From the NCBI RefSeq assembly GCF_002078875.1, contig NC_034438.1, forward strand, positions 22,023,030-22,087,029: a DNA stretch of 64,000 bases. The letters run 5' to 3'. Of the stretch, positions 59,301 through 64,000 are shown piece after piece. The notes under the pieces are model-generated. The model did no database searches. It was not told the origin of the DNA and saw only the letters and a list, made by a program, of their open reading frames with translations. The stretch is from Numida meleagris (Eukaryota; Chordata; Aves; Galliformes; Numididae). A program made the position numbers and the translations under genes. Each line of letters opens with the position of its first letter. Within the stretch, counting starts at the first letter, position 1.

Positions 59301-62300
59301 AATTATTTATATACTCTAAAAGACACTATTTATCTACTGTAATAGCACTAACAAGAAATCTCACTTGAAAAAGTCCTGTTCCGAGTATCTATTGGCATCA
59401 TGGTAAGAGTACACCACTACACTGTTAAAAAGATGCTTTTTATTCTTAAACTGACTTGGTGAAAGAAGCTTATTAGCAATTAGATATTCTATTAGCCAAA
59501 GACTGGTCTCCCTTCCCCTCAAGTTTTCTCCTACCAAAAAACAGGAACATTATTCATGTTTTGTTTACTTTCATGAAAGAAGGAAGATGTTGCTTGCCCC
59601 TGATGGAACAAAACATGCTGCATCCCAGATGGGAGGTTACCTCGACTCAGTGCATACGTCTCCAGTGATCTCTGGGGTATAAGGAAGCCAAAGACTGTTG
59701 CATGTGAATTTGAAGTCACATGAAGCTGGCTTTGTTTGGGGAACCATTCAGTAGTGTGGCGTCACTTTGTCTTATCTAACCAAGGTAAAAAACCCCAAGA
59801 GCAAATGTTTATGATTTTATAAGCTTAGGGTCGGGGTGGAGGGACCAAGAGTTCTGGCCCCAGAATTGAGCCTGTGTTACAAATCAGCTTAGCTAAGTAC
59901 TAATTTTGTGAGGATTACTGATGGAACAGCTAACAGCAGGATAATTTGATTAGAGACATGGAATTAGATGAAGGGGTGGCTTAAAATAAACTGCTTAGAT
60001 ATTTTAAAGCTATGAGAAAGAGGAAAGTCTTTGGGAGAGTCTTTGCTCTGAACATTTTTTTGTTTGATTTTCAAAGAAGGATTTGAAGAAGATTCTCCAG
60101 TGGTAGAAGCTGTGTGGAGGAGGAATTCATGTGAGTGAGCATGAGCGTAAGGATTGAAGCAGAGGTAAAAGTCTTCAAAGGCTCATGCAGAAAAATCTGT
60201 CTTACGGAAGAGGGTGTTTTATGAGGCATGGTTGCGGAACTGCCCAGTTCACATGGGGTATTATTCAATAAATTGTTTTTTTAGAATTAAATTGTGTTAT
60301 TAATGCTGATTACTTCAAACTGAACCACTGCAGCAATAAACAGAAGGCTGTGGTTGCAGAAAATCTGTACCATTGCTGTATAGTTGGGATGGTCTTACAG
60401 CAATAACAATACCTCAGTCCACATGTATGTTTAGAATTCCTGGATCAGTAACAGTCCACTATGCCATCGTCTCTTTCTTGAACTGAATCTCAACTCATGA
60501 AAAAGCTGAGTTTTAGTTTTCAGTCGGAGTTCAAAATGACCGCCCAGGAAGCAAAACCTGCATTCATTTATCTGTAGCAAGACGCCATGTGCTTTAGGAA
60601 TGATAGGAAAATGTATTTTTTGTACAAATTTATTCAAGTAAAACAGAAATATTATTCCTATTCAGTTTGACAATTCAGTTAGATAAATCTCATTCACCAC
60701 AAGTCAGAGATTAAGAAAAGATGTCTTTGACCATGTGTTTTTGATCCTTTTTTAGGAGCATAAACGATGCAGCTAAGATAACTTAAGATGACTGAAAAGC
60801 ACAGTACAGTAAATACATAGCCAACAACTTGGAAAATTTTGAGTAGTTTTTGATTAGGCCTTAATTTCACTGGTGTGAATGCCACTGCAAACCTCGAGAA
60901 GCTAGACAGTGAAGCTGTATGAATATCTGTCTGCATACGTATCAGTGATGGACATGTCTGTTTGGAATCCAATTATGCCTGTGTTGTTTCCTGTCATTGA
61001 CAGTAGTATGTGAAGAGGAAAACAAAGTTTGAAGGTGTATTAATGCTTTGTAGCCTAAACTTCTCTTGACTAAATATGGGCAGCCAACATGTTTTTGAGA
61101 GTTTTAGCCTGAAGACTAACATAGTTTTTGAACTGCATGAAGTGCCCTGCATGAGCAAATGTTAGTGAAAAATGGTGTTTTTAACATACTGAGACAAGAT
61201 CTCTAAGGAAGCATGAACTGAGTTCAAAGTGAAAGGATAAGCTTATGCTGAGGATTGTTCTTTTTCTGCCCAGTAAAATAATCAAGCATGCTCCTGAATG
61301 GCTGTGAATGTTGCCATAGCTATGGTATAAGCATGGTGCAAAAGCTGTGTACTCCTTCCTCTCCCCAGTGGAGTTTCTAGCCCAGCACTCAGCCATAGCC
61401 ATAAACAACCACTGAAGCACAACAGCCTTTGTAGTAGTGTAGCGTAGGAAAGCACAGAAACCTGCTGTTTTATACCTGACATTTATAGGACTGCCATGGA
61501 TGGATGGGACTTCTAGTGGGAACTTCTTGTCCAGCCAAGTGCAGTCCTCTGTTATAGAAGGCCAAACTGGAGCATTATCTCAGGACTGCAAATGAGCTTG
61601 CCTGGGATTATAGTCTTCAGATTGCAGACCTTTCAACCTCTGCCCAACAGCAGATATGTACTTCTCTACCTGCATGGTTTTGGGACTTGATTTGCAATGC
61701 GCCTGTTGGCTCAGCCTTCCCAGAGGAGAGATGCTGTGCACCTTCTGATCCTGCTGAGTTCTTGATATTCAAAAACATTTATCACCACTGGGAACTACAC
61801 AACATTAGCCAAGCCCTAAAAGACAAAACACTGAATAGACGTATTTCTATTACATCTCTGCTAATAGCTATGCATAATGTCAGTCCAAGAACACGTTTGC
61901 TGTACAGTTAGTGACTGAAAACCACAGCTAGTTTTTAGAAAACTTCCAGTGTACAGTTGTCACTCTCTGCTCCCTCTCTGCACTCAGAATTCATCATCCA
62001 CAATACAGACAATGCTTCCACTTGACATTTCATCTTGAAGGAGGAAAAATTTAGCATTTCAAACTGCCTGACTAAAAAATTTTATTAGACACTTCAGAGC
62101 AGTGCCTCTTTGAGGTTTCTTCCTATTACATCTAGAATAATATAGGTAAAAAAAGAGATGAAGAAAGTTGCTCCTCTGTTACAGCCAATCTGTTCTGTAG
62201 GCCTCATTAGTCCTTGGGTACACTGACACTCATCACAACATCAAGTCTAAATGCTTGAAATATTTTCTGAATATGGACCATTACTCTACAACTGTAGAGA

Positions 62301-62607
62301 TAACACTTTCTTGTACTCTCAGCTTTCCCTGCACTCACTCATACTCCACCTCAACTACATGAGAATAACAGCACATATCTGCATAGAAAAGAAATAGAGA
62401 TACTTTTAACAATCTTTAATGCAAAATCTGATTTATATTTTCTAGAAAAGAAGAAATTTCTACTATTCAGTACTATGCATAACTCTCCTCCTTGGTTCTG
62501 TGGAATATCAAACACCTGACAGCGTGCTAAATCTTCTGAAAACCCAGGGACAACCAACAATTCCTTCTGGACAATGTGAACTTTCTTAAACGCACCTCTC
62601 AGACCAG

Positions 62608-63603
62608 AGAATCATAGAATCACAGAACCCTTAGAGTTGGAAGGGACCATTAAAGGTCATCTAGTCCAACTCCTCTACAGTGAACAAGAACATGCACAGC
62701 TAGATCAGGTTGCCCAAGGCCTGATCCAGCCTGGCCTTGAAAGTCTCCAGGGATGGGGCTTCCTCCACATCACTGGGCAACCTGTTCCAGTGCCTCGCCA
62801 CCCTCACTGTAAAAGACTTTCTCCTTATATCCAACCTAAATCTACCCTCTTTGAGCTTGAAGCCATTTCCCCTTCTTCTGTCACCACAGACCCTGCTAAA
62901 GAGTCTCTCCCCTTCTTTCCTGTAGCTCCCCACTGGATACTGAAAGGACGCTATCAGGTCTCCCCAGAGCCTTCTCTTCTCCAGGCCAAACAGCCCCAGA
63001 TCTTTCAGCCTGTCCTCGTAGGAGAGGTGTTCCATCCCTTGGATCATTTTTGTGGCCCTTCTCTGGACATGCTCCACCAGGTCCATGTCTCTCCTGTACT
63101 GATGACTCCACATCTGGACGCAGCACTCCAGATGAGGCCCCACCAGCGCAGAGCAGAGGGGCAGGATCGCTTCCCTTGACCTGTTAGTCATGCTTCTTTT
63201 GATGCGGCCCAGGATATGGTTAGCTTTCTGGGCCGTGAGGGCACATTGCTGGCTCATGTGCAGCTTGACAACCACCAGCACCCCCAGGTCTTTTTTTGGC
63301 AGGGCTGTGCTCAATCCTTTCATCCCCCAGCTTCTACTGGTAGTGAGGACTGCCTTGACCCAGGTGCAAGTTCTTGCATTTGGATTTGTTGAACCTCATG
63401 AGGTTCACCTGGGCCCACTGCTCAAGACTGTCTAGGTCCCTCTGGATGGCATCCCATCCCTCTGGTGCGTCGATCACACCCCACAGTTTGGTGTCATCCA
63501 CTAACTTGCTGAGGGTGCACTCAACCCCACTGTCAGTGTAATTGATGAAGATATTAAAGAGTATTGGTCCGAGCCCTGACCCCTGTTGGACACCACTCAT
63601 CAC
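62608..63603 (-). mobile_element. CR1 LINE, 5'-truncated and decayed copy
   Basis: On the - strand the element reads the C-terminal reverse transcriptase and tail of CR1 ORF2. [19 protein letters not shown] and [12 protein letters not shown] (catalytic Asp pair kept) lie in 63334-63603, and QKANHILGRIKRS, LSYEDRLKDLGLFGLEKRR and ARHWNRLPSDVEEAPSLE lie in 62700-63323. A stop and a frame change near 63325-63335 break the frame. The 3' end at 62608 carries the CR1-typical GATTCTATGATTCT tail. About 1.0 kb remains of an element normally around 4.5 kb, as usual for 5'-truncated copies. It is the clearest lineage marker in the window. Confidence 0.95.
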
Positions 63604-64000
63604 CCATCTCCATCCAGAAATGTTCAGCAGAATTAGAAAAAGTAGTAATAATTTCCTCCATCTCCTGCAATAGCCTCATAAGCAGTAAGAGTCCTAAGTT
63701 ATTTTCTTAGTAAAACCAATGTTGTAAATACAGCTCTTGTCCAAGTCACTAGTCTGCTGTCTCCTACTTCTTTTTCACTCTGATGCTCATCATGTAAGGA
63801 AATGCTCAGAAGGATAGAGCCATGTTTTGGGAGTATCAGCTCACTGAAGATGAGATTTGGGTCTTCAGGTCTGGAGGAGAAAAGCCTATAAAAGTTTTGA
63901 AGAATGTTTCCATGCATGTATTTTCATGACTACATTTATATTTTTGACCACTTTTTTTTTTTTCTTATCAACACACCCTTCCAATTTGCTTTATCTCACA
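63604..64000. other. Intergenic sequence after the CR1 copy
   Basis: AT-rich sequence with a T-run near 63950-63963 and no supported gene. Part of the first few tens of bases could still belong to the CR1 copy, whose 5' edge is uncertain. Confidence 0.7.

Larger units (their letters stand above)
47106..62607. other. Intergenic region 3' of PIK3R1
   Basis: No supported gene. About 48500-49070 and 50450-52800 are somewhat GC-richer than the rest, but the reading frames there (up to 160 codons at 50471-50953) show no recognisable domain and overlap others on both strands. Recognised items are the pyrimidine tract (49228-49503), an AT-rich simple repeat (56240-56340), a short palindrome (57360-57384) and the SINE relic (59229-59300). 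A long gene-poor stretch beyond PIK3R1 is also seen in mammals. Confidence 0.75.

Noticed and set aside
62637..63179. 180-codon + strand frame
   Set aside because: It is antisense to the CR1 reverse transcriptase frame on the - strand, which has clear family motifs; the + frame has none.

Overview
This is a vertebrate, very probably avian, genomic window. It carries most of PIK3R1, the gene for the class IA phosphoinositide 3-kinase regulatory subunits p85alpha, p55alpha and p50alpha, on the + strand. The avian assignment rests on a 5'-truncated CR1 LINE (62608-63603), on very sparse interspersed repeats in an AT-rich background, and on predicted PIK3R1 residues close to but distinct from the mammalian protein. 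In chicken PIK3R1 is Z-linked; I cannot confirm chromosome or species from sequence alone.

Layout. 1-21614 is intron; the upstream p85alpha exon coding for the SH3 domain and first proline-rich motif lies before the window. Five exons (21615-27705) encode the RhoGAP-like BH domain. The 9.5 kb intron that follows holds two alternative first exons: p50alpha (short MHNLQ start, ending 33682) and p55alpha (start codon 35735, ending 35840). Both join in frame to the common exon at 37165. Nine common exons (37165-43029) encode the second proline-rich motif, N-terminal SH2, inter-SH2 coiled coil and C-terminal SH2, with stop at 43027-43029. Every junction is GT-AG and phase-compatible. The assembled lengths (454 residues for p55alpha, 424 for p50alpha, 194 residues for the BH-side exons) equal what I recall for the mammalian protein. 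A long 3' UTR runs to about 47105, after the AATAAA at 47082. The remaining 47.1-64 kb is intergenic, with simple repeats, one tRNA-derived SINE relic and the CR1 copy.

How the parts work together. One gene makes three adaptor subunits from three start regions. All share the p110-binding coiled coil and both phosphotyrosine-binding SH2 domains; only p85alpha keeps the SH3 and BH modules. No novel multi-gene system is visible. The more interesting leads are the alternative promoters, a strong-looking pseudo-exon in the first intron, an ancient SINE relic, a diverged 37-bp sequence pair, a poly(A)-tailed GC-rich block in the 3' UTR, and a 155-codon antisense reading frame in the intron before the C-terminal SH2 exons.
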